Shown here one piece after another: positions 51,537-60,987 of a stretch of DNA of 64,000 bases. A program made the translations under genes and the position numbers. Position 1 is the stretch's first letter. Every line of letters begins with the position of its first letter. This DNA comes from CAIZQW01 sp942493055. Lineage in GTDB: Bacteria; Verrucomicrobiota; Kiritimatiellia; RFP12; UBA1067. The stretch covers positions 2,852,001 to 2,916,000 of the forward strand of contig OW818680.1 in assembly GCA_942493055.1 (NCBI GenBank), written 5' to 3'. The notes under the pieces are model-generated. The model saw nothing but the letters and a program-made list of their open reading frames with translations, searched no databases and was not told where the DNA came from.

Positions 51537-54257
51537 ATGATGATGCACAATGTCTTATTCGTTTCGCTCCTGCTGAGTGCCTCTGCTGCCTCGGCAACAT
51601 TGATACCGACGTTACTCCGCTGTGAATACCGCGTCAATCCGCTCGGCATGGATGAACCGGCCCCTCGTCTGGAGTGGGTGAACCAGGCTGGAGCGCAGGA
51701 GCGCGGAGAGAGCCAGACCGCGTGGCAGGTGCAGGTGGCCACATCGCTCACGGCTCTGGAGCGCGCCCCGGACCTGTGGGACAGCGACAAGAAGGTGTCT
51801 GGCGAATCCACGCAGATCACGTATGTCGGCAAGCCGCTGCAACCGAGGCAGCGCTGTTATTGGCGCGTCAAAGTCTGGGACAAGAGCGGGCACGCATCGC
51901 CATGGAGCGAAGCGGCTGTTTTCGAAACCGGACAGATGGGGCTTCCTTGGCAGGCGCAGTGGATCGGCGCGCCGTGGCAGGAGGAGGACGGCAAGAAGGA
52001 CGCAGATGCTGCGCCGCTGTTACGCAGCAACTTTGAGTTGCTGGAGGGCATTGTACAGGCGCGGGCATACGTGACAGGCGTCGGCTACTACGAACTTTAT
52101 CTCAACGGACAGAAGGTCGGGGATGACGTGCTGACGCCCGCTCAGACCGATTACGGCAAGCGGGAGCGGATCAAGGTCATCCACCCAATCGACCCCGTCT
52201 TCAGCGGACACCGCGTGCTCTATCAGACGTATGACGTGACGGCGTTGCTCAAAAAAGGAGCCAATGCAGTCGGCACCATGCTGGGCAATGGCTGGTTCAA
52301 CCGCAACGACGGACACGAAGGGGAACTGGGTTACGGCGCGCCACGGCTTTTGTTTGAAATGCACATCAAACTAAGTGACGGATCGGAACGCGTCATCTGT
52401 TCCGACGGCACATGGAAGGCTTCGAAAGGGCCGATCACCTTCAACTGGATGTTTGCAGGCGAGCATTACGATGCGCGCTTGGAGCAGCCTGGCTGGTGTG
52501 CGCCAGGCTTTGACGACCGCGCCTGGCAGGCTGCGGCCTTGCGCAAGGCACCGGGCGGCGCTCTTCAGGCGCAGAGTGCGCCGACGGACCGCGTGATGGA
52601 GATCATCAAGCCAACGTCCATCACCAAGTTAGGCGAGGGACACTACCGGCTGAGCTTCCCCGAAGAGATCTCCGGCTGGCTGCGGCTTCGCGTCAAGGGC
52701 GCGGCCGGCCAGAAGGTGGAGGTTCACTGGCTAGCGCAAGACACGCAAGGCAAGCAGGACTACAACGGCAAGAACAGCTACATCCTCCGAGGCAACAGCG
52801 AGGAGACATACGCGCCGCGCTTTACCTGGTTCGTCTTCAAAGCGGTGGAGCTGATCGGCTGGCCCGGCGAGTTGACGCCGGAGAGCGTGCAGGCCGAAGC
52901 AGTCTATACGTCTGTCGAGACCACAGGGACGTTCGCCTGTTCCAATCCGCTCTTCGAAAAGATCAACCGCCTCTACTGGCGGAGCCAGACCGACAACCTG
53001 CACGGCGCCATATCGAGTGACTGTCCGCACCGCGAGCGCTTGGGATACACAGGCGACGGCCAGGCCTCCTGCGTGACAGCCCTCCACACGTTTGATCTCG
53101 CCGCATTCTACACCAAGTGGGTGCAGGACTATTTTGATGCGCAACATCCGGTGACCGGCTATGTGCCCGACACGGCGCCGTTCGAAGGCGGCGGCGGCGG
53201 ACCCGCGTGGGGCGCGGCCTGCATTCTGGTTCCATGGCAGGTCTATCTGCATTACGGCGACCGCCGGATTCTGGAGCGCCACTATACGGGGATGAAACAG
53301 TTCCTGCAATGGATGCATGCTCAGAAGGGGCCGGATGGCATCCTGTTTTGCAAGTTGCCCGACGGCAAGGACACCTTCTGGCTGAACCTCGGCGACTGGT
53401 GCGCCCCGGGCAAGAAGCAGCCGCCGCGCGACCTTGTCCACACCTTCTACCTCTGGCACTGCACCGACTTCATGGCGCGCATCGCCAATATCCTGGGACT
53501 GAAGGACGATGCCAGCACGTATGCCGCGATGGCGCAAAAGACTGCTGAGGCATTCCACCACAAATTCTATGATTCCGACAAAGGCTCGTACGGTCCCGTG
53601 GGAGGCGATGTCTTCGCGCTGGTGATGGGCGTGCCGTCCGAGCGGCTCGCCCGTGTACGGCAGGCGCTGGCAGCAAACCTGCTAGCCAACAACAACCATC
53701 TGGACACCGGAATCTTCGGCACCGGATTCTTGTTTGAGACCCTGAGCGACCACGGCATGAACGAGGCTGCATACCGTGCCATGGACATTCGGACGCAGCC
53801 AGGTTTCGGCTGGTGGATCGAACAGGGGCTGACGACGACCGGAGAGGAGTGGGACAGCACGAACTCACGCAACCATCCCATGTTCGGAGGAGGACTCTCG
53901 TGGTTCTATCGGCGCCTGGCCGGAGTCGAGACGGAGGAGGCTGCGCCTGGCTATCGGAGCATCCGCATCCAGCCCTGTCTGGCCGGTGGGATGACGCGAG
54001 CATCCTATACAACACGCACGCCATACGGCGAACTCTCGGTGGCATGGGAGAAGCAAGCCGGCAACCTGACGCTGAAGATCACTGTTCCTGTCGGCTCAAC
54101 CGCCTGCGTGACCTTGCCTGCCTCATTGTCAGCAAAGGTCGAGGAGTCTGGTTCGCCCCTGGACCAGGCGAAAAGTGTCAAACAACTTGCAAGGACGGAG
54201 CTTGCCGTTTCCCTGGAAACAGGATCCGGGACCTATCGGTTTGCAGTGCGCGATTGA
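51537..54257 (+). CDS. Alpha-L-rhamnosidase, GH78, exported
   Basis: A 906-aa protein with signal peptide (MMMHNVLFVSLLLSASAASA). N-terminal beta-sandwich (PTLLRCEYRVNPLGMDEPAP; PRQRCYWRVKVWDKSGHASP). The rhamnosidase N-domain has ARAYVTGVGYYELYLNGQKV. The catalytic (alpha/alpha)6 domain contains SDCPHRERLGYTGDGQASC near residue 495, with the Asp/Glu acid cluster of the family, and GLTTTGEEWDSTNSRNHPM near 765. A C-terminal beta domain follows. It removes terminal rhamnose from glycans or glycosides outside the cytoplasm. It is 53 bases upstream of the sensor kinase gene, so the two could be co-transcribed. Confidence 0.95.
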   Translation: MMMHNVLFVSLLLSASAASATLIPTLLRCEYRVNPLGMDEPAPRLEWVNQAGAQERGESQTAWQVQVATSLTALERAPDLWDSDKKVSGESTQITYVGKPLQPRQRCYWRVKVWDKSGHASPWSEAAVFETGQMGLPWQAQWIGAPWQEEDGKKDADAAPLLRSNFELLEGIVQARAYVTGVGYYELYLNGQKVGDDVLTPAQTDYGKRERIKVIHPIDPVFSGHRVLYQTYDVTALLKKGANAVGTMLGNGWFNRNDGHEGELGYGAPRLLFEMHIKLSDGSERVICSDGTWKASKGPITFNWMFAGEHYDARLEQPGWCAPGFDDRAWQAAALRKAPGGALQAQSAPTDRVMEIIKPTSITKLGEGHYRLSFPEEISGWLRLRVKGAAGQKVEVHWLAQDTQGKQDYNGKNSYILRGNSEETYAPRFTWFVFKAVELIGWPGELTPESVQAEAVYTSVETTGTFACSNPLFEKINRLYWRSQTDNLHGAISSDCPHRERLGYTGDGQASCVTALHTFDLAAFYTKWVQDYFDAQHPVTGYVPDTAPFEGGGGGPAWGAACILVPWQVYLHYGDRRILERHYTGMKQFLQWMHAQKGPDGILFCKLPDGKDTFWLNLGDWCAPGKKQPPRDLVHTFYLWHCTDFMARIANILGLKDDASTYAAMAQKTAEAFHHKFYDSDKGSYGPVGGDVFALVMGVPSERLARVRQALAANLLANNNHLDTGIFGTGFLFETLSDHGMNEAAYRAMDIRTQPGFGWWIEQGLTTTGEEWDSTNSRNHPMFGGGLSWFYRRLAGVETEEAAPGYRSIRIQPCLAGGMTRASYTTRTPYGELSVAWEKQAGNLTLKITVPVGSTACVTLPASLSAKVEESGSPLDQAKSVKQLARTELAVSLETGSGTYRFAVRD

Positions 54258-54310
54258 GCCCTCTATTTATCCTCTTTCTTTTGAACACCAGATATGATAA
54301 CTCTATTTTT

Positions 54311-57298
54311 ATGCGATGTCTCTCCACATTCTTCCCGTCCTGGGGCGCCGCCCTGCTTCTGGCATGGCCGTTTGCACATGCGATCGGCCAAAGCATCGAT
54401 GTCCGCATGGATGCGGACGGACGGACCTTTAGTCTCGTTGCGCCTGGTCTGACTGCCTTCCGTGGCGGCTTTGCCGCGGAGGTCTGGATCAACGGGGAGC
54501 CGAAGACGCTCTCCTCACGTTTCGGGACGCGGGTGAGCTCGAACACTCAGGAGTGGCCCGGAAACCCCTACGGCGTGGCTGATGAGACGCTCTCGACGTT
54601 CCGTTTTGACAAGGAACAGATCGACCTCTTTCTTCGGCTTGAAAAGATGGACGGCACTCCTGTCATCCTCCTGCAGGTTGGTATTAAGAATAATGGTCCC
54701 CTCCCTGTCCATCTCTGGTCGATCACGCCTTTAGAGATGGATGCGTCTATTTCAACGAATGCCACTGCACGGCCGACACGCGAACTCGAGATCTCTGGAA
54801 ATCCGGAGGAGTGGATTATTACCGCGCTGAACGCGAACACCAATATTTTTACATCCCTGCATGACATGAAGCGTCCTCTGAACATCGTTGAGCAGGGCAC
54901 CCTCTATCGCAAGGATGGTACAGGTTTCCTTTTCGGCCCGGTGGGCAAGCCCGTGGCGTACCTGTCAACCCATGTTGCTGTGCCCCGGGAAGGCCGCACG
55001 GGCTTGTCGATCTGCTCAGCCATGGGAGGCGTCCGAGTCGACCCGGGGCAGCGCCGCTGGGGCCAGCAGGTCGCGCTCTTTATGGAGCCGCCGCAGGTGG
55101 CACTGGCTCACTGGGCCGAGTGGGTGGCGAAGACCCATGGTTCTCGCACGTCCAAGGGCGCTCTCTCCGGTTGGAACAGTTGGTATCATCTGAGACTAAG
55201 CGTCACGGGAAAGGATGTGATCAATATCACCGACCAAGTTTTAAAATCTGAAGGGCATCTGAGACCGGAGGTCATCGAAATTGATCGCGGTTATGCCTTG
55301 AAACCCGGAGTCACGCTCCAGACCAATGACAAGTTCCCCGAAGGCCTGCCCTTTTATGCCCGCCGCATCGCCGCGACCGGCGCGAGGCCCGGTCTCCGCC
55401 TAGAACTGAACGAGCCTTCGATTTCCCTAACCCAGAACATGTCCCTCGTGAAACAAGCGGTTCAGGCCGGCTTTACCTTCCTGAAGATCAGTTACTATTT
55501 CCCGGTATGCGAGCCGACGCGTAGCAAGACGCCCTTTGAAATCGCTCGCGAAATTTATCAGGAGATTAGAAACGCAGCAGGGGAGAGCGCCTATATTTTG
55601 GACTGCGATCAGCGGCTTGAACCAAAGGCACACAACCGTGCGGTGCTGGGGCTGGCGGATGCCAGCCGTGCCGGGCCCGACACGGTGCGTGCAGGCGTCC
55701 GGAACGTCATGGAGAGCGTGCTACGCTCCTCCCCCTTTAACAGAAGCTGGTTCGCCGTGGACTATGACAGCTACTACATGGCCACAGAATTAAAAGACAT
55801 CAGCCCTGTGGTGGGCGGCTGGCCTTTGTCGCGCACCTGGATCAGCATGGTGGGACTCTCCTGCGGCGCGGCCTTCACCTCCGACCCGTGGTACGAGGAG
55901 CGCTTCAAGCCCTACTGGCGCAATGTCGAGATCCTGACGCCGCCCGCCCAGGAGCAGACTGAGGTGCTGGATCTCTGCACCAGCAAGGAGTGGTCGCGCC
56001 TCGTCGGCAAGGTTAAGCGTGAGTGGGGCCAGTGGACCGTGGCCTTGCTCTGGAACTCTTCCGACAAGGAACAGCGGGTGACGCTCGACTTCGCCCGTAT
56101 TGGGTTGGACGCGAAAAGGCGCTATGCGGTCTGGTCCTTCTGGGACAATCGTTACTTGGGGGTGACCGAGGGAGGAAGTTATACCACGCTCTTCCTCGCG
56201 CCATCCGCCTCCCAGCATCTCAGCATTACGGAACTACCTGACTCGCCTTACAGGGCAGCCCTGATTGGCTCGAGTCTGCATATCTACTGTGGAGCCGCGG
56301 AGATCAAGCGGGTGACCTCGCTGCATTCGGCCATACAGATCGAGCTGACTGATGCCGGCGCGCGCGACGGGGATTTGTTTATCTACAGCCCCTTCCGTCC
56401 CGTGGTGAACGAGGCGACGGGCTGTATTGTGGAGGGCATCAAGGCCGGCGGCGAAAACGTCTGGCAGCTCTCGCTGCGGGCCCGCCGCCTTGGAGAGACA
56501 CAGCGGCTCGAGCTGGGCATTCCGCAACCGCTGACCCGCCAATCCTGGTTCTGGTTCATGTGCGCAATTCTCTTCTCAAGCTTGGTGTACAGCGCCTGGC
56601 GGTTTATTGTCTGGCAGCGTTCAAAGCTGACCCTGGCGCGCCTGGAGCAGACCACGGCCCGGCAACAGGAGCGGGCGCGCATCGCGCGCGACCTTCACGA
56701 CGAACTCGGCGCCAGCCTCGCCCAGATCGCCATGCTTGGCGACAAGGCTCAAAAGTCATCGGCCGAGAACGTCCTGCACCAGGAACAGCTCGCCGAGATC
56801 TATGACCGTTCCCGCGAAAGCGCGCGGCGACTGGATGAGATCGTCTGGGCTGTGAATCCCGCCCGCGATTCCCTGGAGCACCTGGGGAGTTATCTCTGCA
56901 AATTCGCAGAGGAGTATCTGGCCCTCGCCGCGGTGCGCTTCCGCGTCGACATCCCGGACGAGCTTCCCGCTGTGCCGCTTGCCTCCGGTGTGCGGCACGC
57001 CGTTTTCCTGGCCGCGCGCGAGGCGATCCATAACGCAGTGCGCCATGGCCATCCCACCACTGTGACCCTGCGCATGTCGGTTGAAGTTACTCGCTTTACA
57101 GTGGAGATCCAAGATGACGGCCAAGGCTTTGATGCGACGACTGCGCTCGCTGCAGGCCGAGGCGTCGCGAACATGCGCGAGCGCATGGAGCAAATCGGAG
57201 GAGAGATGCGAATCACCAGCACGCCCGGCTCAGGAAGCACAATCCTTTTCATCATACCCATAACCCCTTGCGACAGGAGCCTTCGCCGCTATGAGTAA
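54311..57298 (+). CDS. Sensor histidine kinase with a GH36/GH27-like extracytoplasmic domain
   Basis: 995 residues from the ATG at 54311, which opens a signal sequence (MRCLSTFFPSWGAALLLAWP). The long open frame upstream belongs to another frame of GH78. Residues about 30-290 form a beta-sandwich. A TIM barrel follows: GWNSWYHL, EVIEIDRGY (D325), FLKISYYFP (S394, where active GH36/GH27 enzymes have the Asp nucleophile in K-x-D), ASRAGPDT (D457, matching the acid/base Asp) and a C-terminal beta domain. A transmembrane helix is near 745-768. The kinase has HisKA_3, RIARDLHDELGASLAQI (His796), and HATPase boxes EAIHNAVRHG (N908) and DDGQGFD (from D935). The sensor is probably a sugar-binding, catalytically inactive hydrolase fold. 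It overlaps the response regulator by 8 bases. Confidence 0.87.
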   Translation: MRCLSTFFPSWGAALLLAWPFAHAIGQSIDVRMDADGRTFSLVAPGLTAFRGGFAAEVWINGEPKTLSSRFGTRVSSNTQEWPGNPYGVADETLSTFRFDKEQIDLFLRLEKMDGTPVILLQVGIKNNGPLPVHLWSITPLEMDASISTNATARPTRELEISGNPEEWIITALNANTNIFTSLHDMKRPLNIVEQGTLYRKDGTGFLFGPVGKPVAYLSTHVAVPREGRTGLSICSAMGGVRVDPGQRRWGQQVALFMEPPQVALAHWAEWVAKTHGSRTSKGALSGWNSWYHLRLSVTGKDVINITDQVLKSEGHLRPEVIEIDRGYALKPGVTLQTNDKFPEGLPFYARRIAATGARPGLRLELNEPSISLTQNMSLVKQAVQAGFTFLKISYYFPVCEPTRSKTPFEIAREIYQEIRNAAGESAYILDCDQRLEPKAHNRAVLGLADASRAGPDTVRAGVRNVMESVLRSSPFNRSWFAVDYDSYYMATELKDISPVVGGWPLSRTWISMVGLSCGAAFTSDPWYEERFKPYWRNVEILTPPAQEQTEVLDLCTSKEWSRLVGKVKREWGQWTVALLWNSSDKEQRVTLDFARIGLDAKRRYAVWSFWDNRYLGVTEGGSYTTLFLAPSASQHLSITELPDSPYRAALIGSSLHIYCGAAEIKRVTSLHSAIQIELTDAGARDGDLFIYSPFRPVVNEATGCIVEGIKAGGENVWQLSLRARRLGETQRLELGIPQPLTRQSWFWFMCAILFSSLVYSAWRFIVWQRSKLTLARLEQTTARQQERARIARDLHDELGASLAQIAMLGDKAQKSSAENVLHQEQLAEIYDRSRESARRLDEIVWAVNPARDSLEHLGSYLCKFAEEYLALAAVRFRVDIPDELPAVPLASGVRHAVFLAAREAIHNAVRHGHPTTVTLRMSVEVTRFTVEIQDDGQGFDATTALAAGRGVANMRERMEQIGGEMRITSTPGSGSTILFIIPITPCDRSLRRYE

Positions 57299-57950
57299 AC
57301 AACCTGGAAGCAAAATCATTGGTGTCGCCGTGGTGGAAGACGATGCCGGACTGCGCAGAAGCCTGCGCAAAACCCTGGAGGAGGGCCCTGGAACGCGCTG
57401 CGTTGCCGCAGTCGGCTCTGCAGAAGAGGCGCTTGCCACATTGCCCGCATTGAAAGCGGATGTCATTCTGATGGATGTCAACCTTCCAGGCGCCAGCGGA
57501 GTCGAGTGCGTCCAGCGCCTTGTACCCCTGCTGCCAAAAACGCATTTCATCATGCTCACGGTTTTTGATGACACGGAGGTGGTCTTTCAGTCGCTGGCGG
57601 CCGGGGCCATCGGCTACCTGACCAAACCCGTCACCGAGGAACGGCTGCTCGAAGCCATTCATGATGTCTATGCCGGCGGGGCGCCCATGACCAGCAGCAT
57701 CGCGCGACGTATTGTCCAGGCCTTCCAAAAACCAGCCGCAGATCCACGCGTCGTCATCGAGGAGAGCTTGGCCCCGCGCGAGCAAGAGGTGCTCAAGCTG
57801 CTGGCCAAAGGCTATCTGCAGAAAGAGATCGCCGACCAGCTCGACATTAGCTTCCCGACGGTCCGCACACTGACCGCCCGCATCTACACGAAACTGCACG
57901 TCCACTCCCGCTCCCAGGCCGTCGCCAAATATCTCGGCGAAAAAGGGTGA
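57291..57950 (+). CDS. NarL/FixJ-type response regulator
   Basis: A 219-aa protein. The receiver domain has the acidic pair E16 D17 D18, phospho-acceptor D62 (VILMDVNLPGASG), T90 and K112 (GYLTKPVTEE). The LuxR-type helix-turn-helix at about 155-215 reads LAPREQEVLKLLAKGYLQKE, IADQLDISFPTVRTLTARIY. It is the natural partner of the kinase, whose stop codon it overlaps by 8 bases. Likely targets are the two matched promoters at 58227 and 60988, but no binding site is proven. After the stop codon a run of AGTTCTAA arrays begins. Confidence 0.95.
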   Translation: MSKQPGSKIIGVAVVEDDAGLRRSLRKTLEEGPGTRCVAAVGSAEEALATLPALKADVILMDVNLPGASGVECVQRLVPLLPKTHFIMLTVFDDTEVVFQSLAAGAIGYLTKPVTEERLLEAIHDVYAGGAPMTSSIARRIVQAFQKPAADPRVVIEESLAPREQEVLKLLAKGYLQKEIADQLDISFPTVRTLTARIYTKLHVHSRSQAVAKYLGEKG

Positions 57951-58215
57951 TCAGGTGTTAGCGGTATAAGGGCTGGCACAGACTGAGATAGTTCTAAAGT
58001 TCTAAAGTTCGAGAGTTCTAAAGTTCTAAAGTTAATTTCGAAACTTGAAACTTGACGCTTGAAACTTGGCAATGCTTCGTGCTGCCCGCGCTGACCGTGT
58101 TGGCTGGGTTTTTTGACGGATTGACAGGGTGACGGATTGACTGGACGAGCGGCCTTTCCGTAGCGCATCAGAAACTTTAGCACTTTAGAACTCTCGAACT
58201 TTAGAACTTCTCCTC
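57951..58215. repeat. Inverted pair of 8-bp arrays enclosing 7-bp units
   Basis: AGTTCTAA units (57990-58035), then GAAACTT/GACGCTT 7-bp units and GCAATGCTTCGTGCT, then after 100 bases the inverted TTAGCACT/TTAGAACT/CTCGAACT units (58172-58210). No gene. Confidence 0.75.
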
Positions 58216-58225
58216 ACTTCCCCTT

Positions 58226-58272
58226 GTAGTACATTTGTACGACATGACAGATGCGCTCGTTTGGCGTATACT
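58226..58272 (+). promoter_or_regulatory. Dyad-controlled promoter, copy 1
   Basis: GTAGTACATTTGTACGAC (imperfect dyad about GTACATTTGTAC) abuts -35 ATGACA (58244-58249), 17 bases, -10 TATACT (58267-58272). The same arrangement, base for base in the upstream part except one position, occurs at 60988. It serves the gene at 58329. Confidence 0.7.
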
Positions 58273-58328
58273 CTTCAACATTGAGCCCATAACAGGGCTG
58301 GAAACAAACAACAGAACGGGAGACGGGC

Positions 58329-59825
58329 ATGAAAATAACGATTCTAAACTTGCTTCAAAGTCAGCTTTGCCGCTTCGTCGGACTGGTGCTGGCGCTCTTC
58401 ACCGCCACATCGGCTCAGGCGACCACGCGAACGTGGGACGGCGGCGGAGACGGCGCGAATTGGACAGATACGATGAACTGGAATCCGGACGGTACGACAG
58501 GAACATCAGACATTTTGACAGTCGGTTCAGGCGCCTCAGTTACAAACGGACAGAGTACCTTCGCATCTCTTGAGATCCAAACAAACGCATCCGTCACGAT
58601 CACTGAATTTCTTAGTAGCGGTCGGACGCTAAATGTGGCGGGCACCTTGACTAGATCTGGCAATGGCGTGCTGCGTCTGGGCGGCGCAACCCTTAATCTT
58701 TCAGGGCACTTGGGGTCGGGTATCTCATGGCTGGATATGTCCAGCGGCTCAATCAACTTTACTAACGGCACTACGTTTGACAATACGGGCATGAGTTTTG
58801 AACACAAGGGAAACAACACCTTCAGCTTCAAGCTCACGGCAGGAGGATTCAAAACCTTAACAGCAGGGTATCTTTATTCCGGTAACAGCGCAGCTTGGTC
58901 GAACGTCACATACAACGTTGACATCTCTGACTACGACCTGCGTAGCGGCTTACGCATCGTACTCATGGACTTCAGCGGACACTCTGCGGTCTTCGGTTCC
59001 AATTTCAATACGGCCAAGGTTAACATCAACACGGGCTCCAGCGGCTTGACAGCAAACCTCTCGTTTGACACCACGACCAGTTCCTTAGTCTTGACATTCC
59101 CGTATCCGCTTACGTGGAACGGCAATAATGGCTCGGATTGGATGGATCGCATGAATTGGACACCGACAAACCTCCCGAGTGTTTCGGATACGGTACTCAT
59201 CAAGTCAGGGGCCACTGTCACAAATGGCCAGAGCAGTTTCGCGACGCTTGAAATTCAAACCAATGCGACCGTCAAACTCACTGCAGCCACGGGACAAAGC
59301 GGTCTTGGCGTACGCTCGCTCACGGTAGCAGGTACTCTTGGGGTGGATAGTGGGGGCGTGTTGCGTATGAACGGAGCAACCATCAATCTCTCCGGCCACT
59401 TGGGCTCGGGCATAACATGGCTGGACATGAACAGTGGCACATTCACTTTCACCAACGGGGCCGCTATTGATAATCCTTCCATGTCTTTTGAACACAAGGG
59501 ATGGAACACCTTTAACTATGTCCTAGGCACCAATGGTTTTACAACGCTGGTGATGGGAAGTTTGTCAAGCGGCAATAACGGTGCGTTTGATGCTGCTTGG
59601 TCAAATGCCACCTACAACATTAGCGTATCAGCCTATACAGGTCCCCGAGCCATCAACATCACGTTGGCCGACTATAGCGGACACAGTGCTGTTTTCACAA
59701 ACACCTTTAATCCGAAAGTAACGATCACAGGACATGACGGCGGTAGTCTGAGCTTCGACAAGACAACATCCAAGCTCATTTTACGAGTCTACGGCCCCAA
59801 AGGGACGCTTGTTCGATTCTATTAG
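58329..59825 (+). CDS. Exported beta-rich protein with two long internal repeats
   Basis: A 498-aa protein with signal peptide (MKITILNLLQSQLCRFVGLV through TSAQA). Two copies of a unit of about 235 residues follow: TRTWDGGGDGANWTDTMNWN against LTWNGNNGSDWMDRMNWTPT; LEIQTNASVTI against LEIQTNATVKL; GATLNLSGHLGSGISWLDMS against GATINLSGHLGSGITWLDMN; MSFEHKGNNTF against MSFEHKGWNTF. This resembles autotransporter-associated or passenger-type beta solenoid repeats common in PVC bacteria. No PEP-CTERM or barrel follows. Controlled by the dyad promoter at 58226 and closed by a strong terminator. Function unknown, probably surface or secreted. Confidence 0.85.
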   Translation: MKITILNLLQSQLCRFVGLVLALFTATSAQATTRTWDGGGDGANWTDTMNWNPDGTTGTSDILTVGSGASVTNGQSTFASLEIQTNASVTITEFLSSGRTLNVAGTLTRSGNGVLRLGGATLNLSGHLGSGISWLDMSSGSINFTNGTTFDNTGMSFEHKGNNTFSFKLTAGGFKTLTAGYLYSGNSAAWSNVTYNVDISDYDLRSGLRIVLMDFSGHSAVFGSNFNTAKVNINTGSSGLTANLSFDTTTSSLVLTFPYPLTWNGNNGSDWMDRMNWTPTNLPSVSDTVLIKSGATVTNGQSSFATLEIQTNATVKLTAATGQSGLGVRSLTVAGTLGVDSGGVLRMNGATINLSGHLGSGITWLDMNSGTFTFTNGAAIDNPSMSFEHKGWNTFNYVLGTNGFTTLVMGSLSSGNNGAFDAAWSNATYNISVSAYTGPRAINITLADYSGHSAVFTNTFNPKVTITGHDGGSLSFDKTTSKLILRVYGPKGTLVRFY

Positions 59826-59852
59826 AACCCTTAACAAATCATCGATGTATCA

Positions 59853-59893
59853 CGAGCGCCCCACGATTTGAATTTCGTGGGGCGCTCGTTTTA
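59853..59893 (+). terminator. Rho-independent terminator
   Basis: CGAGCGCCCCACGA, 8-base loop, TCGTGGGGCGCTCG, then TTTTAT. The 14-bp perfect stem lies 28 bases after the stop codon at 59825 and 15 bases before the next ATG. Confidence 0.9.
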
Positions 59894-59908
59894 TGATAGG
59901 ATTCAAAA

Positions 59909-60799
59909 ATGAAAACAAAACCATTGATCGCAATCATCGGAGCAACACTCTGGTTGTCCCCTATCCTTTCCGCTCAGACACAGGAGACCACTTCAGTGCA
60001 AGCCACTGTGACCCTGCCCATCTGGCCCAAGGATAAGATGCCCGGCAAGGGGTCGGAGGGGACCGAGCATGCAGTACAGTCACGAGGCGATGGCGTGATC
60101 CGGCTCACCGACATCAACGAACCGACCATCGCGGTCTTCAAAGCGCCCGGCGCGACCCAGGCAACTCCCGCAGTCATCGTCTGTCCCGGTGGCGGCTACG
60201 GCATCCTGGCTTACAACAAAGAGGGCACGGATATCGCGGCGTGGCTCAACTCCATCGGGATCACGGGCGTGGTACTTAAATACCGCGTGCCGAAGAATCA
60301 AGACGGAGCCTTTCAGGATATCCAACGCGCTGTGCGCCTGGTGAGGCAGAACGCAGCCGCCTGGAACATCGCCACGAACCGCATCGGCGTCATGGGCTTC
60401 TCCGCAGGCGGACATCTCAGCGCCCGCCTGAGCACCAACTCAGATCAAGCCACCTATCCGAGGCTGGATGACGTGGATGAGCAGAGCCTCCGTCCGGACT
60501 TCGCCCTCCTCGTCTACCCGGCCTATCTTTCGAAAGTGCCTGGTAAAGTGGCCGGGGATCTTCCCGTCAGCGCGAAGACGCCTCCGACCTTCATCGTGCA
60601 TACGGAAGATGACAAGTCCTTTATTGCCGGGAGCAAAGTCTATCACGCCGCCTTGGTGGCAGCCAATGTCCCCAACGAATTCTTCCTCTGCGCCACAGGC
60701 GGCCATGGCTATGGCTTGCGCTCCACTAAGGAGGTCAGCGTGTGGCCCAAGAAGTGCCAGGAGTGGCTGGTGAAGGCAGGGATACTGAAGAAGTTCTAA
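59909..60799 (+). CDS. Exported alpha/beta hydrolase, carbohydrate esterase-like (BD-FAE type)
   Basis: A 296-aa protein with signal peptide (MKTKPLIAIIGATLWLSPIL, SAQ). Oxyanion block VIVCPGGGYGILAYNKEG (residues 89-106), nucleophile elbow GVMGFSAGGHLSARL (Ser165), acid region FIVHTEDDKSF near 236 and His in TGGHGYGLR near 268. These are typical of acetyl-xylan/feruloyl-type esterases that remove acyl groups from polysaccharides. The last codons (KKF, stop) come from the AGTTCTAA array that follows. The terminator just upstream implies its own promoter or weak readthrough; none is obvious within 15 bases. Confidence 0.88.
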   Translation: MKTKPLIAIIGATLWLSPILSAQTQETTSVQATVTLPIWPKDKMPGKGSEGTEHAVQSRGDGVIRLTDINEPTIAVFKAPGATQATPAVIVCPGGGYGILAYNKEGTDIAAWLNSIGITGVVLKYRVPKNQDGAFQDIQRAVRLVRQNAAAWNIATNRIGVMGFSAGGHLSARLSTNSDQATYPRLDDVDEQSLRPDFALLVYPAYLSKVPGKVAGDLPVSAKTPPTFIVHTEDDKSFIAGSKVYHAALVAANVPNEFFLCATGGHGYGLRSTKEVSVWPKKCQEWLVKAGILKKF

Positions 60800-60985
60800 A
60801 GTGCTAAAGTTCGGAAGTTCTAAAGTTTATTCGCGAATTCCCGAATTCGCGCATTTCTCAAATCGGATAGCGCGTCAAGCGCGGATAGCGCGGGTAGCAC
60901 GAAGCATTGCCAAGTTTCCAGTTTCAAGCGTCAAGTTTCATAATAACTTTAGAACTCTCGAACTTGAGCACTTTAGAACTTCTTC
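60785..60985. repeat. Inverted pair of 8-bp arrays between esterase genes
   Basis: AGTTCTAA/AGTGCTAA units at 60792-60828, CGCGAATT units, GGATAGCGC/GTCAAGCGC 9-bp units (60865-60900), AGTTTCAAGCGTCAAGTTTC, and inverted TTAGAACT/CTCGAACT units (60948-60982). The middle part is the reverse complement of the equivalent part at 58040-58095. Confidence 0.75.
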
Positions 60986-60987
60986 AT

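Noticed and set aside
53813..54310. N-terminal extension of the kinase frame by 166 codons
   Set aside because: This part overlaps the end of the GH78 gene in another frame and lacks protein character. The signal sequence begins at 54311.
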